A stretch of DNA of 27,263 bases from Paraglomus occultum (Eukaryota; Glomeromycota; Glomeromycetes; Paraglomerales; Paraglomeraceae): positions 1-27,263 of the forward strand of contig CAJVPJ010000358.1 of assembly GCA_910592205.1 (NCBI GenBank), in the 5' to 3' direction. Below are positions 1 through 10,369 of this stretch, one piece after another. Position numbers and translations under genes: made by a program. Under the pieces are notes generated by a model that worked only from the letters and a program-made list of their open reading frames with translations, ran no database searches and had not been told where the DNA came from. How positions within the stretch are numbered: the stretch's first letter is position 1; each line of letters starts with the position of its first letter.

Positions 1-148
1 ATAGATGTAGGCTTGTCATAGAAACAAATGGGGAACGAATTCCATATTAAAACTATTTAAATAAATGTACTTTTTTTCACGTATATCTCCTATTACTACT
101 GTATTTTTACTATTACTATTTACTGTTGCACAAATATATCTATTATGA

Positions 149-310
149 GAAAAATCAAACCGTGCTGAAAAGCGATCAGGTCATCATGAAGGCATTCTGC
201 AGCAATACGTTGAAAAAGAGGAGGAAACGATAATTTCGATGTGGAGGGGAAGACAGGCACTTGATGTAGTTAAAAGGTTTTTAGAACAAAAGATTTTAAA
301 CAGAAAATGA
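149..310 (+). CDS. Possible terminal exon of a gene entering from the left
   Basis: An open frame of 53 codons runs from just after a stop at 146-148 to a TGA at 308-310. Its second half reads like real protein: an acidic stretch (VEKEEET) followed by a basic amphipathic helix (RGRQALDVVKRFLEQK). There is no suitable start codon near its beginning, and plausible 3' splice sites lie inside it, for instance the CTGCAG just before CAATACGTT. It could therefore be the last exon of a gene whose other exons lie to the left of the window. I do not recognise the family. A chance open frame is the alternative. Confidence 0.2.
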   Translation, partial: EKSNRAEKRSGHHEGILQQYVEKEEETIISMWRGRQALDVVKRFLEQKILNRK

Positions 311-999
311 TGTAAAGTATATATGTAAGATAATTCGATGAGCCTGTTGTAAGAACGATCATTATATACAAACTATTCCGAACAGAACAGTCATCCTATT
401 TGTACATAATGACGACGACAATAAAATCAAGAACGATTCGAGAAAGTACGTAATCGTTTGTCGAAATTCAGTGGCCTTCTGTTATCGAGTAGAATTCTGT
501 TAATGTGAAGGCGGCATTCTCAACAATTGGACCTCGCAGAAAGCGCTTTCACCTTGAGTCAGCTTACTCTATTCCATATGGAGGGATATAATCCAAGTAT
601 CGAATATTTCTGTCCTCTATGTTTACACTAATTCTAAATTGGGTCTGTGCAATTTTACTTATTTACTAAGCAGCCCCGAGTCGCGTGTCATTATGAAAAA
701 GAATTGGTGAATCGCGTATCAACTCTTACTTTTAATTTACAGCGGTCAGAAACATTCGTGTACCTTACAGTAGAAATTAAGTTGAACTTGAAAAATCTCA
801 ATCATAAGTGGTGATGGAAATCCAGACCAATTGCAATTTTCAGAATTGCAAGTCGGCAAACAGAAGTACATCGTTACAATCGCAACACGTACGATTACGA
901 AATACTTTGGAATATATATATCTAAACCCCTCGTCAAACGGTTGTAATTTAAGGATACTACAAGTCTGTGTACACACATACTGACCGATCTTGCAGCAA
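311..999. other. Intergenic, 3' side of the F-box gene
   Basis: No protein frame, RNA gene or repeat that I can support. The stretch holds the presumed 3' untranslated region of the minus-strand F-box gene; I see no clear AATAAA for it. Confidence 0.5.
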
Positions 1000-2271
1000 T
1001 CATTGCTTGTCTTCTTTGTGGGGCTCCAGTCGTACGTAATCGATATGCTATACAGAAGTAACAAAAAATAAGCTCATGAAGATCTTTTCTATGAATACGC
1101 TCGCATTGATTGGTAGTGACTTACCAGCCCGCTATGCATTGTCGAGTCGTGTGAATACAATTTAGCAATAACAGTTCGGTATGTATACGAAGAACCCCTA
1201 AGCTTCGATGGACAATCATCAGATTCGCTCACAACTACTGGCTTAGGTACTCGATATTCAGTCCAGTCTTTCTTATCTATGACAGATTGAATGTCCTCTC
1301 TGCTAGGTCGAAATTCCACAATTGGCTCGACCACTACTTCTGTGTCATCAGACTGCAAAAATAAAGTAGGAAACTGTCATTAAAAGCCCCAAACCGACGA
1401 CGGAACAACGTTGAATGCTTACTGGGTCGACAACTCGTGTCTCAAAACAAGCGCAATCTAAATTACTTCCGCGCCCTGCAATGATTCTCCATATAACGTC
1501 GTATGTACCGTAAGGGACAGAATCGAAAGTAACAAATACCTACGTTTATGATTATAAACGAGCCGTTAAATTGAGCATGGCAGACTAATTAAATAGCAAC
1601 AAGTTGTCAGAATAACCTGCCTCTAACCACCACACATGGTTCAGAGCTATAACACTTTTAATATGGCTTTTATGTCCGGGGTATTAATCAGTCTCTATAA
1701 TAAGACGAACATAACATTGAGATCAACGATTGGAAGATGACGTACCTCCTAGGGTCAGATATGACAGACCAATACGTATGACTAGGAGGGGGTCGAAGAC
1801 CATGTTCATCCGGATCCTCCAACCAAGCTATTCGCGCTGTGGGTGCGGCATACTTGATTAATGTACCTAATATAAGATAAAGGAATTAAGTTGTTATGCC
1901 TCGAGCGTTGTCAGTTATTCAACCTCGATAACTACTGCATACCAAGCTCAAAATACGTTTTTTTCCAGTCTGTTTCGCTATTAGGGTTGTTTAATTGTGG
2001 TTTTTTTTTCATGACATATTCATCAAAACGACAGCAGCAGAGCATATGCCAGAGATAAGAGTCGTTGGCAATTCTGTTCAAACGCCGACACGTCTAGTTT
2101 TCAAACGAATACTATCAAATTCAAAACCTCCATACAGCATGCCACAGATGTTACGAGTAAACATACCAATCCAAGAGCAATAATATCCTTTGAATCAACC
2201 CGTTTCAAGATATTTATTAATATTTCGTAAGGACATTCAACAAAACTGAGAGGTCCGCCGTCGGAAGACAT
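1000..2271 (-). CDS. F-box protein with a C-terminal PP2-like domain
   Basis: Spliced model, exons 2271-2167, 2093-1943, 1866-1746, 1654-1621, 1539-1423, 1352-1125 and 1047-1000, gives 267 residues; all seven phases fit. Residues about 10-52 are an F-box: PYEILINILKRV, then ALGLTCRRLNRIAND and YLWHML, the pattern that binds Skp1 in SCF ubiquitin ligases. Residues about 133-155 (VWWLE, then VPYGTYDVIWR) resemble the plant phloem-protein-2 type domain, and the protein closes with IDYVRLEP, like the C-terminal strand of that fold. By family, an F-box plus PP2-like domain suggests a substrate adaptor of an SCF complex, the PP2 part perhaps binding glycans; the substrate is unknown. The intron between exons 4 and 5 needs a GC donor. 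Start chosen at the first Met ahead of the F-box. The F-box call is firm; the PP2 call is by pattern only. Confidence 0.8.
1540..1620 (-). other. GC-AG intron in the F-box gene
   Basis: On the minus strand exon 4 ends in GAG and is followed by GCAGGT, the usual form of a GC donor. The intron closes with TAG before GTATTTGTT. Only this junction keeps phase 0 and joins VWWLE to VFVTF. GT sites nearby either break the frame or delete the tryptophans. Confidence 0.65.
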
Positions 2272-3041
2272 GGTGGTTTTAGGGAATGGGAACTTTCGAC
2301 ATTGTTATCATTATATGCAAATTTGGAGTGGCGTAAACGTAAGCATGTGATCGGATAAGGAGGGGACGCTAAACTCATTTTCGTTAGTTATCATTGTCAT
2401 CGTTATGTAAGCGATTACGGTATTTGAGCATTTGCGTATTCGGCTAATCACTCACCTGGTTATTTCTTTGAAATTAGTTATTTTCATTTCCCGAATCATC
2501 AGTATTGGTTATTCTTTCGAGAGACATCACTTACTGGTATTTGAGCAACATCTATTGCCCAAGATTATACTCTTTGCTGATAAGGTGTTCGCTTTTCTTG
2601 ACGGCGATTGTTTAATACCTAGCCACTGACCAAAAGACCCAAAAGGCCAAGGTACTACAAACAAATTCCGTCCTTACAACCAAGAAGCGCGGAAGTCCAA
2701 AAAAACAGTATATTTAACAAACCTTTAATATTACTTACTTTTATAAAAGAGAGAACAAGCGCAGAAAATTGGGATCAATAATACACAGGTTTTATAATAT
2801 AGTACATAATAGCTCGTCAACTTTCTAGCGAGATGAGTCCTAGTATCGCTTTCTTGCATTAAGCATAGCCTGCTTTGTTATTGTCGTGCATAAATCCTTG
2901 TACCATCAATTTTCAGATGTTTAAGAGTGGGAAACTCGTTTTCGTAACATGAATTCTCTTAGCGTAAAGCTCGGACAGAAGTCGTTTTTTAACTGTCGCA
3001 GTATTAATTATCCAATCAAAGTATTGATTTTCCCAACGCGA
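2272..3041. other. Gene-free stretch upstream of the F-box gene
   Basis: Contains the presumed promoter of the minus-strand F-box gene. The open frames here (for example 2432-2629) are AT-rich, hydrophobic in composition, and match no family I know. I see nothing else. Confidence 0.4.
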
Positions 3042-3194
3042 CTACCGTTACGTGTCAGGAATACGGCCAACATTGACCTGTCGACATATTTTTGTAGCAA
3101 GTTTCTGTCACCAATCGCTATGTGTCCGGAAAACATGTCCTGTCGATATGTTTTTGTAGCTTGTTTCCGTCAACCACCGTTATTTGTCAAGACT
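3042..3194. repeat. Degenerate tandem repeat, unit about 62 bp
   Basis: A 34-nt block beginning CCTGTCGACAT at 3077 recurs at 3139 as CCTGTCGATAT with about five mismatches. The flanking bases (ACCGTTACGTGTC, TCGCTATGTGTC, ACCGTTATTTGTC) repeat too, giving two full units and a partial third. No coding sense in either strand is convincing. Confidence 0.6.
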
Positions 3195-3989
3195 TATACG
3201 TCTGAAATTTAAGTATTAAATAAAACGTTGAATAACATCACGAGCCGTAAACAAGATGGAATATTTAATGAAATGAAACATATTGCTGTTTTTACTCTAT
3301 GTCTTCGCACGCAATACTGAGGGACAGGATATTGCATCCAGCGTTATAAAGAGGCAGCCCATAAGCTGTGTGCTGTAAAGAATATGGCACCTCAACTGCT
3401 ATATGTTGGTACGGAGGTGTATTAGTATGGGTGGTATATTGTGGTGATAAAGTATATTGATGGGGTTAACACTTGAGCAAATCTCACCCGGGATGTGTAT
3501 CTGGAAGTCCTTGAAAAAGTCGAAGAAGCCATAATAACAAAAATACTTTATGAAGCAACATTCTCGAAATATGGTTCAGGAAAAACTGACGTTTATGTTA
3601 AATTGATAGAATTTGATACATAAAATGGCCTGAAGGAGAATAATGCGTGAGAAGCATGACCTTTCTATGTTGAAATATTTGAAAGATAATGCGGATCAAC
3701 TCAATGCATAATAGAGCAATATTTATCTAGTATTATTATATTGCTTAATTCGTAAAAAAGAGAATCTTTTGGAGATAGGTTGCAATTATGTGGTTGTTCA
3801 AAATGATTTATTTTAATGGTTACGGTTGCCAGTCGAAGTCTCAAAAAGAAAACGCGCACTAATAAAAGAACTTTTTATAATTGAGATCGCGATACGCTAT
3901 TTTGTCAGAAAACGCATCTCAATATGTTAGGAATTAGTTGCACTCACTTTGAAATTACCTAGCGACGAATGGTATAGCACCGCGCGTTG
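3195..3989. other. Gene-free, possible transposon debris
   Basis: A plus-strand frame around 3440-3620 reads VYLEVLEKVEEAIITK and a little more, interrupted by stops. It has the flavour of a decayed Tc1-like or other DDE transposase but lacks a diagnostic motif. The rest shows nothing I can name. Confidence 0.25.
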
Positions 3990-4500
3990 ATGGTAACAAA
4001 ACGAATACCGCAATTTTCTCCTGAAATTCATGGACTACAAAGTCATGGTAGAAATGTCAACTAATTACATACACTTTTTCCAGCTGAAACGGGTTATAAA
4101 TCGATCTATCGCAACTTTAATGCAAGGTCTCGAAAACGATATCACGGGGCCACATTCCGATCAACAGGTAAGTAAGATGAAAACGAAATTATCGGCAAAG
4201 GCCCCAATGGCGCGCGCTGAGCATGGTATTTGATTGGAATTAAAAGATTGGATAAAGGTAAAAAATGTTTAAAAATTACTTGTGATAATGCAGGTGGTCA
4301 AAATAAAATAATAGCACTATTGATTTTATCTGTATTTAATGATTTGCAGTTTTATGAAAGCGTCGAATTAAATTTTATGGTAGTAGTTTCGGGCTGATTA
4401 AAAAGCTCCACAGAAAAACGACTGTAGATTGCGTGTGACATGTTGTTGGAACTGTGAAAAGATTGAGTACAGCAGGATTAAACAAAGTCCGGTGTTATGA
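3990..4500 (+). pseudogene. Decayed DDE-type transposase fragment
   Basis: One reading frame, in phase from 3990 to about 4500, is interrupted by several stops: two TAA and one TGA before 4281, several more after 4396. Between them it still encodes TCDNAGGQNK at 4278-4307, followed by a hydrophobic helix and ELNFMVV, then a residue run resembling GHTKNSxDRxF. The D-N-x-x-G-Q-N-K signature followed by a hydrophobic strand and a G-H-T motif is typical of the core of a widespread eukaryotic DDE transposase-like family (DUF7869-like proteins). No terminal repeats were found, so the element's limits are unknown. The upstream portion (3990-4220) joins in frame, but its assignment is weaker and it could be a separate gene relic. 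Confidence 0.5.
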
Positions 4501-7500
4501 CAATGGAAAGGTTTCAGTATTTGAATCTTAATTCTGTATTGGAAGCAGCTTGACCCCTGGAATTGTTAAAGCCCATCTTGTACTAGCTAAAATGATGCTT
4601 TTACTGAATTTAATTTATTGAAAAGTTTTTGACAAAACCCGAAAGTTTTTAATTTAAGAAAAACTAAAATTGATTAAATTAAAGAGGATTTGTCAGGCCT
4701 TCTTCTCTGTAAAGTCGTTTTGCAATCAATTGATATTCCTTCTCGTTGAAAAAAAACTATAGACATTTTGGCTTTGGTTCTGGTTGAGTATGAGAAAAGC
4801 AACTGTTTCCAAAATTATTAAAAAAATTTTATTTTAATACTAATTCTTCCACTGGATTGTAAAAGACGATTATAATGTTCACCCTTTGTTAGAGACAAAT
4901 TCAAAGATATTGCTTGTCCAAAACCAACGTATATTGGCAATAAATAAATATTTGACTAAAAATTTCCATTATTTGTTAATCCTGCTGGTCATTAATGCTA
5001 CTCTGTCCAATTTTTCAATGAATCTTGCTCTAACCTTTCCTGCTTTAATTTTAAAAGAAATTATATACTTAATATACTTTATTAAGTATATTAAAAAAAA
5101 TTATGAGAATAAAAAAGAATTACAAACAAAAAAAATATCGAATGTCTAAATTTTTATACAAAAACTTGAACAGGTCATGCAAATATATCAGCGTTCATAA
5201 TAAAGGGGGTAAAAGAAGTGTGAGTCTGATGCAGAAAGTCCAGTCATTAACATGTTTCGATCTAATAAGTGTGTATTATTAAATTTTTTGACTTGTACAG
5301 TGAACCCTTCTCTAATATTCACGACAAATTTCGTTGATATGTGCGGGTTGAGGTTAGGGAAATATGACGTCACACTAAATTATATTATAATTACATATCT
5401 CGGATTGAGTACTACCGCTTTAAATTTTTATTCATGATGCAAAGATAAATAAATCAATTCGTTGGCATATTTCTTGCTTTGATTTCATAGTCAAGTGCAT
5501 TCATTTTTTCCGCGGTGGACGTTTTGATTCCTTATTCATAGTTATTTTACCCTGTTCGGTGTGACTTTTAAAGAAAGCGCGGATTTTATACAAATTGATA
5601 TTTATACATAAACGAGTCATTCAGACTAAATCAGCCACTAGACAATAATTTATTTATTTCATAATAATAAATAACAGAAAGGCGTGGGACGGATAATAAA
5701 AAACTAAATGGATTGTCAATTGCTGATCATCCTTATTTTCCATTTTTAGTAATGTGTTGTAAGTACACAATTGGCTGTGAATCGTATTATAATAATAATA
5801 TATGTGATATTGCAGATCAGAACTTTAAATTTAAAATAACAATTTATATTGATATTGATATCAGCGAGGAACATGTAATTAAGAATGAAACCAAGATATA
5901 CAGTATGTTGGTAGGGATAGCAACGGGGTATGATATTAAATTTGATAAATTTATATATGGGAAAATCTGTTCCGTAATCGCCGTTGCTAATAGAGAGCAG
6001 ATGATGTTAACGGGGTGGATATTAGAGAGAGTTCACTGTATTAATATTTCCAAAAGACACAAATAAAAGCACAGAAATAATAGAACGCGAAATAAAACCA
6101 TAAACGTGAGCTCTGTTTGGCTTTTTGTATGACGCGTTTGTGCTAAAATTGATGGAGATATGCAAGCATAAAGTTATGATCAAATGGCAACTTTTTTCAT
6201 CACTGTATATCATGTTGTATACATAATACACAGGTTGTGTTGTACTTGCTGACAAGTCCAAGTACCCACATTTCTTGTTGCTTAGAACACTGTCATGATA
6301 TAATATGTTCCAATCATACTAGCTACTATAAAGGACAACAATGACGCTCAATTATTTGAAATATTGAACAGTTTTAAGTTTGAGGAAGCTAAACACATGC
6401 TTTTGTGTAACAAATAGAAGGTAATAAATTCATTATTATTATCACACTCTTAAGAAACCTTTTTTTTTGTAATAGTAAAACGGCTGAAAAAAATGGGCCA
6501 TAAAAACTAACAATAATTTGTTTCTTCAGAATATGACTCAAATCCACAAAGAGTGGGTGAATGTAAAGAGGAACAAGCATTGTCAATCAGCACAGTTAAA
6601 TATTGGATTGCTACATTCAAAGTATAATCTGAAAAATTTCTGGAATAAAGATCCACGCGCAAATCTTTTCAACCTCTCAATGTAGACTTTAACAGACTGA
6701 GCCTGCCTTTTATCAGCGCATGACGTTACCATAAAAAGACTGCCAGAACGTCTCGTCTTCATACCTAGCAACCATCGATTGCGAAAGGTCTCCAAGTCAG
6801 ACTCCAAAGTCTCTTTAACTCAAGATTACACTTCCTAGAGAGAGAGTCGAAAGATTACGTCTACGATTACGTTACAGAAAGCTCGTTCTCAAACGTTGCC
6901 ACCCTTTTTACTATTCGGAATATCGACTTTATTGTGCGAAACAAAATCTTTATTCCTGCCTTGATGAATCAACATCTGAGATGAATATGGGAGAAATGAG
7001 TGCGGTGACAAAGTTATCCGAGTTTGATGTTTATGAGAGAAAAATTAAAAGAATTACGTTCGTTAGGTTGAACGTATGTTGAAAGTGATAACGTTTGCAA
7101 CCATAAAATCTATTGGTTTACACCAGCGACTTTTATTGTAAACTTTACAAAATAAATAAAAAATTTTTAATTAGTGGAGCCTGACAAACACGCATAATAA
7201 TAAATAATCAAGTAAACAATTCAGCGAATGAAGTTACTTGCCAGATGTCGGAAAACTGTTGAAAAACTTAGACTGGGCTAGATTTGAATTTTTTATTTAA
7301 TCAAATGACAACTGAAATCCGTGGATTACGCGAAGGAAACGACATTTAAAACAACGCATCTGAAGAAGAGAACACCAGAAGCTATCGGCGAATGTACAGA
7401 TCAGAATAAATAAATAGAGGGTGAAGATGTTAAAAATGGCTTTACCAGAGTGACCAAAGAATGTATCATACCATTAATAACTTTGAGTCCGAATATTTTT

Positions 7501-8103
7501 CTCCCATGCAATTACTCTGTTCAAGAGCGGTCGCATTCTATCTCTGTTTGTTAATAAAGATAATGAATTGTGTCCACAAAAATTAAATTATTGCTACGTC
7601 ATTCTATTTGGTTACAAAGTGTATCAAAGTAGTGGAATGCTCAACAAACGGTCCTTTATCAACAAGCATAATCTATAAGGGACGATTTTTTGTTGATATA
7701 TCACTTGATTAATAGAGATCTTGGTTTAAGTTAAGTTTTCAGTGATTTTCTTTATCTAAATATTTCCCAAGAATTGTATTATTGAAAACTTGGGCAATTT
7801 TCACCCCGTTCTTTTTTTTTTTAGAATGCTTCTAATAATGCCGTAATGTATTGCTTGGTAGAACTGATTTCTCTTTCCGCAGCGTGGATAATAATGTAAG
7901 TTACATTATATTTGCCTATATAGATAACTTTAGCACTAATTATCTTGGTATACTATACATTGTCGTTTGTAGTGTTACACGGCAAAGTCACGTTTCTACC
8001 ACAATTTTTTAATTGCAACCCTGCGATCTTATCCCCTGCACTATAATATTTTTTGCGCTTTAATGAAAAAATTTTCGTTTCGTGTCTTCAATAACAAATC
8101 ATA
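4501..8103. other. Long AT-rich stretch without a recognisable gene
   Basis: Open frames at 4886-5149 and 5713-6066 on the plus strand, and 6583-6807 on the minus strand, were read in full; none shows a family signature. The 5713-6066 frame begins with TTG, not ATG, and is dominated by Asn, Ile, Lys and Tyr codons, as expected from AT-rich DNA. The minus-strand frame at 6583-6807 is more protein-like (LESDLETFRNRWLLG, then KVYIERLKRF) and could be an exon or relic of an unknown gene. The last few hundred bases should contain the NOP58 promoter; I see no clear element. Confidence 0.35.
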
Positions 8104-10289
8104 ATGCTCATACTAGTTGAAAATGCTGCTGGATTTGCTCTTTTCCGATATAATGGAGCGACCATGGATTTTCCTCAAACTATAGCGCAACGCTTTGAAA
8201 CAGCAGAAAAAGCAAAAAGAGCGTACGTATAGAATTGTAATGAGATCTCGCGTTTTATAGCCTGCTCCCCCGTAGACCGAAGCGTCGATTGATGTTAATC
8301 TGACCATCCAACTATAATCCGCCAATGTCGACCACCCTCTAGTGTTAATCTCCAATTTTTTCATAAATTTGCTGGTATGGATGAAGCTGTGGAAGCTTGT
8401 TCGGCCATAGCAGAGAGTCGAATATCCTCATCGCTTGACGATTTTCTGAAAGAATCATTATCTGAAGACATTAAAAAAAGTGAGAAGTTGGTAGTAGCAG
8501 AACCCAAACTTGGTACGTATTTTGTAATCAAAGTGATTAAACTTTGTTGCGTCCCTGTCAATTAGAGTGTTCATAATATACGTGTGCTTTGCTTATCCAT
8601 GTCTGATTATACATTGAATGAATTGTACAGGAAATGCAATAAGTGAAAGATATGGAATCCAAGTACTCGTAGATGACAGGACTATGAACTTTTACCGTGG
8701 AATCCGCGAACATATGTCAGATCTTCTCGGTACAATTGCAGCTAAAGAGTTATCAGACATGAAACTTGGTCTGTCTCATTCTACGTCAAGACACAACATT
8801 CAATTTTCGCCGGATAAAGTTGATACGATGATCATACACGCCGTGGCATTGATTGACGATTTAGACAAGGAGTTAAATAGTTACACGATGAGGTGTAAGG
8901 AGTGGTACGGATATCACTTTCCTGAGATGAAAGACATAGTCACTGACAGCTTGCAGTTTGCAAAGGTCGTTAAGGCAATGGGTAAGCACTTTTTACGTTT
9001 TGAAAATACTTAGACTGTAAATTTTCTGTGTGAAATTTAATTTTTATATTTTTTTTTCATACTATATACAAAAGGCACTCGCACATCAGCCCGCACAGCA
9101 GATTTATCCGATATTCTTGACGAAGAAACGATTGCTCGACTTCGAGATGCTGCTGATACTTCAATGGGTTCAGACATCACGATGGAAGATGCTCTGAACA
9201 TTGAATATGCATGCGAGCAAATAATAGCTCTTACCAACTACCGCACGGAACTACAGCAATATTTATCTGCTAGAATGGCAGCTATTGCACCAAACGTGAC
9301 ACCGCTTGTAGGCGATCTGGTTGGGGCAAGACTGATTTCCCATGCAGGCAGTTTGATGAATTTGGCCAAGTATCCTTCAAGTACTGTACAGATTTTAGGA
9401 GCCGAGAAGGCATTGTTTAGAGCATTAAAAACTAAGCGTGAAACACCAAAGTACGGAATCATATATCATGCGAGCTTGGTTGGACAAGCGTCAGCTAAAA
9501 ATAAGGGAAAGGTGAGTTTAAAGTGCGTATAGATATAGAGACAACGTGTTGGCTCGTGCCGCCCATATGAAATGATGCGACTAACAACTATATTCAAAAT
9601 CCTTGTATAGGTTGCTCGAACTCTTGCCTCAAAGCTGGCATTATCTATACGTGTTGATGCAATCGCAGAAGAAAAGGATGAAGCAGGAGAACTTGGTAAA
9701 GCGAGTCGCGCCTATCTTGAGAAGAGGGTGGGTCACTTGGAGGCACGGTTGACAAATGCTAAGACCAAAGACAAGCCAAAAAAGAAAGAAGTAAAGTCCA
9801 CAAAACCCAAGTATGTATATTAACTCAGCGTAATTAATTGATTTTGTTGATTACCGAGTCAAGAGATTCTCATCTTCACAATTACCACATGTATTTAGAG
9901 ATGCTGGTTCATATAATATTTCTGGAGATGTAGTTACTGCACGAGCATCTAGCTCCAAAGAGATTGACAAAGATGAGATGCAAGTAGACAAATCATCATC
10001 TGCACCCGCTTCCTCAGAAGAAACAGACAAGAAGTCTACTAAGAAACGTAAACAACTTGGGGAGGCAGAGACAAAATTAAGCAAGAAAGCGCGGTTAAAT
10101 GATAATATCAAGGGCAAGATAAAAGAAACGACAAAGTCAGAATCAGAGTCGGAATCAGAATCAGAAGAGTCGGAGTCAGAGTCAGAATCAGAAGAGTCAG
10201 CATCAGAATCAGAAGAGTCAGAGTCAGAGTCAGAAGAGTCAGAGTCAGAAGAGTCGGAGTCAGAGTCGGAGTCAGAGTCGGAGTCTTGA
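8104..10289 (+). CDS. NOP58: Nucleolar protein Nop58, box C/D snoRNP core
   Basis: Exons 8104-8222, 8343-8512, 8631-8981, 9075-9511, 9611-9810 and 9899-10289 give 555 residues. Nop58 pairs with Nop56 on the box C/D snoRNP scaffold with fibrillarin and Snu13, in the nucleolus, guiding rRNA 2'-O-methylation and early pre-rRNA cleavage. The N-terminal domain opens [13 protein letters not shown] and contains the Nop58-type VVAEPKLG before residue 97; the coiled-coil/NOSIC part has WYGYHFPE at 188-195; the Nop RNP-binding domain has [13 protein letters not shown] at 295-307 and [16 protein letters not shown] at 313-328. The EPKLG and YHFPE forms favour Nop58 over Nop56. The tail is lysine-rich, then about 50 residues of Ser-Glu repeat instead of a plain KKE/D end; 555 residues is slightly long for the family. 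The first exon was joined through GC|GTACGT and CTCTAG|T. PPR lies downstream in the same direction. Confidence 0.95.
10134..10287 (+). repeat. Hexanucleotide-type Ser-Glu coding repeat
   Basis: A run of GAGTCA/GAATCA/GAGTCG units encodes the acidic Ser-Glu tail of Nop58. The antisense strand is open as well and would read Asp-Ser repeats. This is a by-product of the repeat, not a gene. Confidence 0.9.
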
Positions 10290-10363
10290 GCTGCCGAGCG
10301 AGGAGACATTTGATTCCTTGCATTTTCACGTTTGCAGTAGTCTAATTTTTTAAGTGATATAAA

Positions 10364-10369
10364 AATAAA
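10364..10369 (+). promoter_or_regulatory. Polyadenylation signal of NOP58
   Basis: AATAAA 75 bp after the NOP58 stop codon, in the expected place. Confidence 0.6.

Noticed and set aside
4030-4233. 67-codon ATG frame with a GTAAGTAAG donor as a real exon
   Set aside because: The adjacent frame runs in phase into the transposase core over 300 bp, which is hard to explain by chance; no downstream exon joins the ATG frame.
8377-8565. Start of NOP58 at the ATG at 8377
   Set aside because: This Met lies inside exon 2. An upstream exon at 8104 supplies the conserved N-terminal domain and joins in phase.
9611-9810. NOP56 instead of NOP58
   Set aside because: The EPKLG and WYGYHFPE forms and the N-terminal domain fit Nop58 better.
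8223-9898. Box C/D snoRNAs inside NOP58 introns
   Set aside because: TGATG-like and CTGA-like strings occur in introns 1 and 2, but not with correct C and D spacing and a terminal stem.
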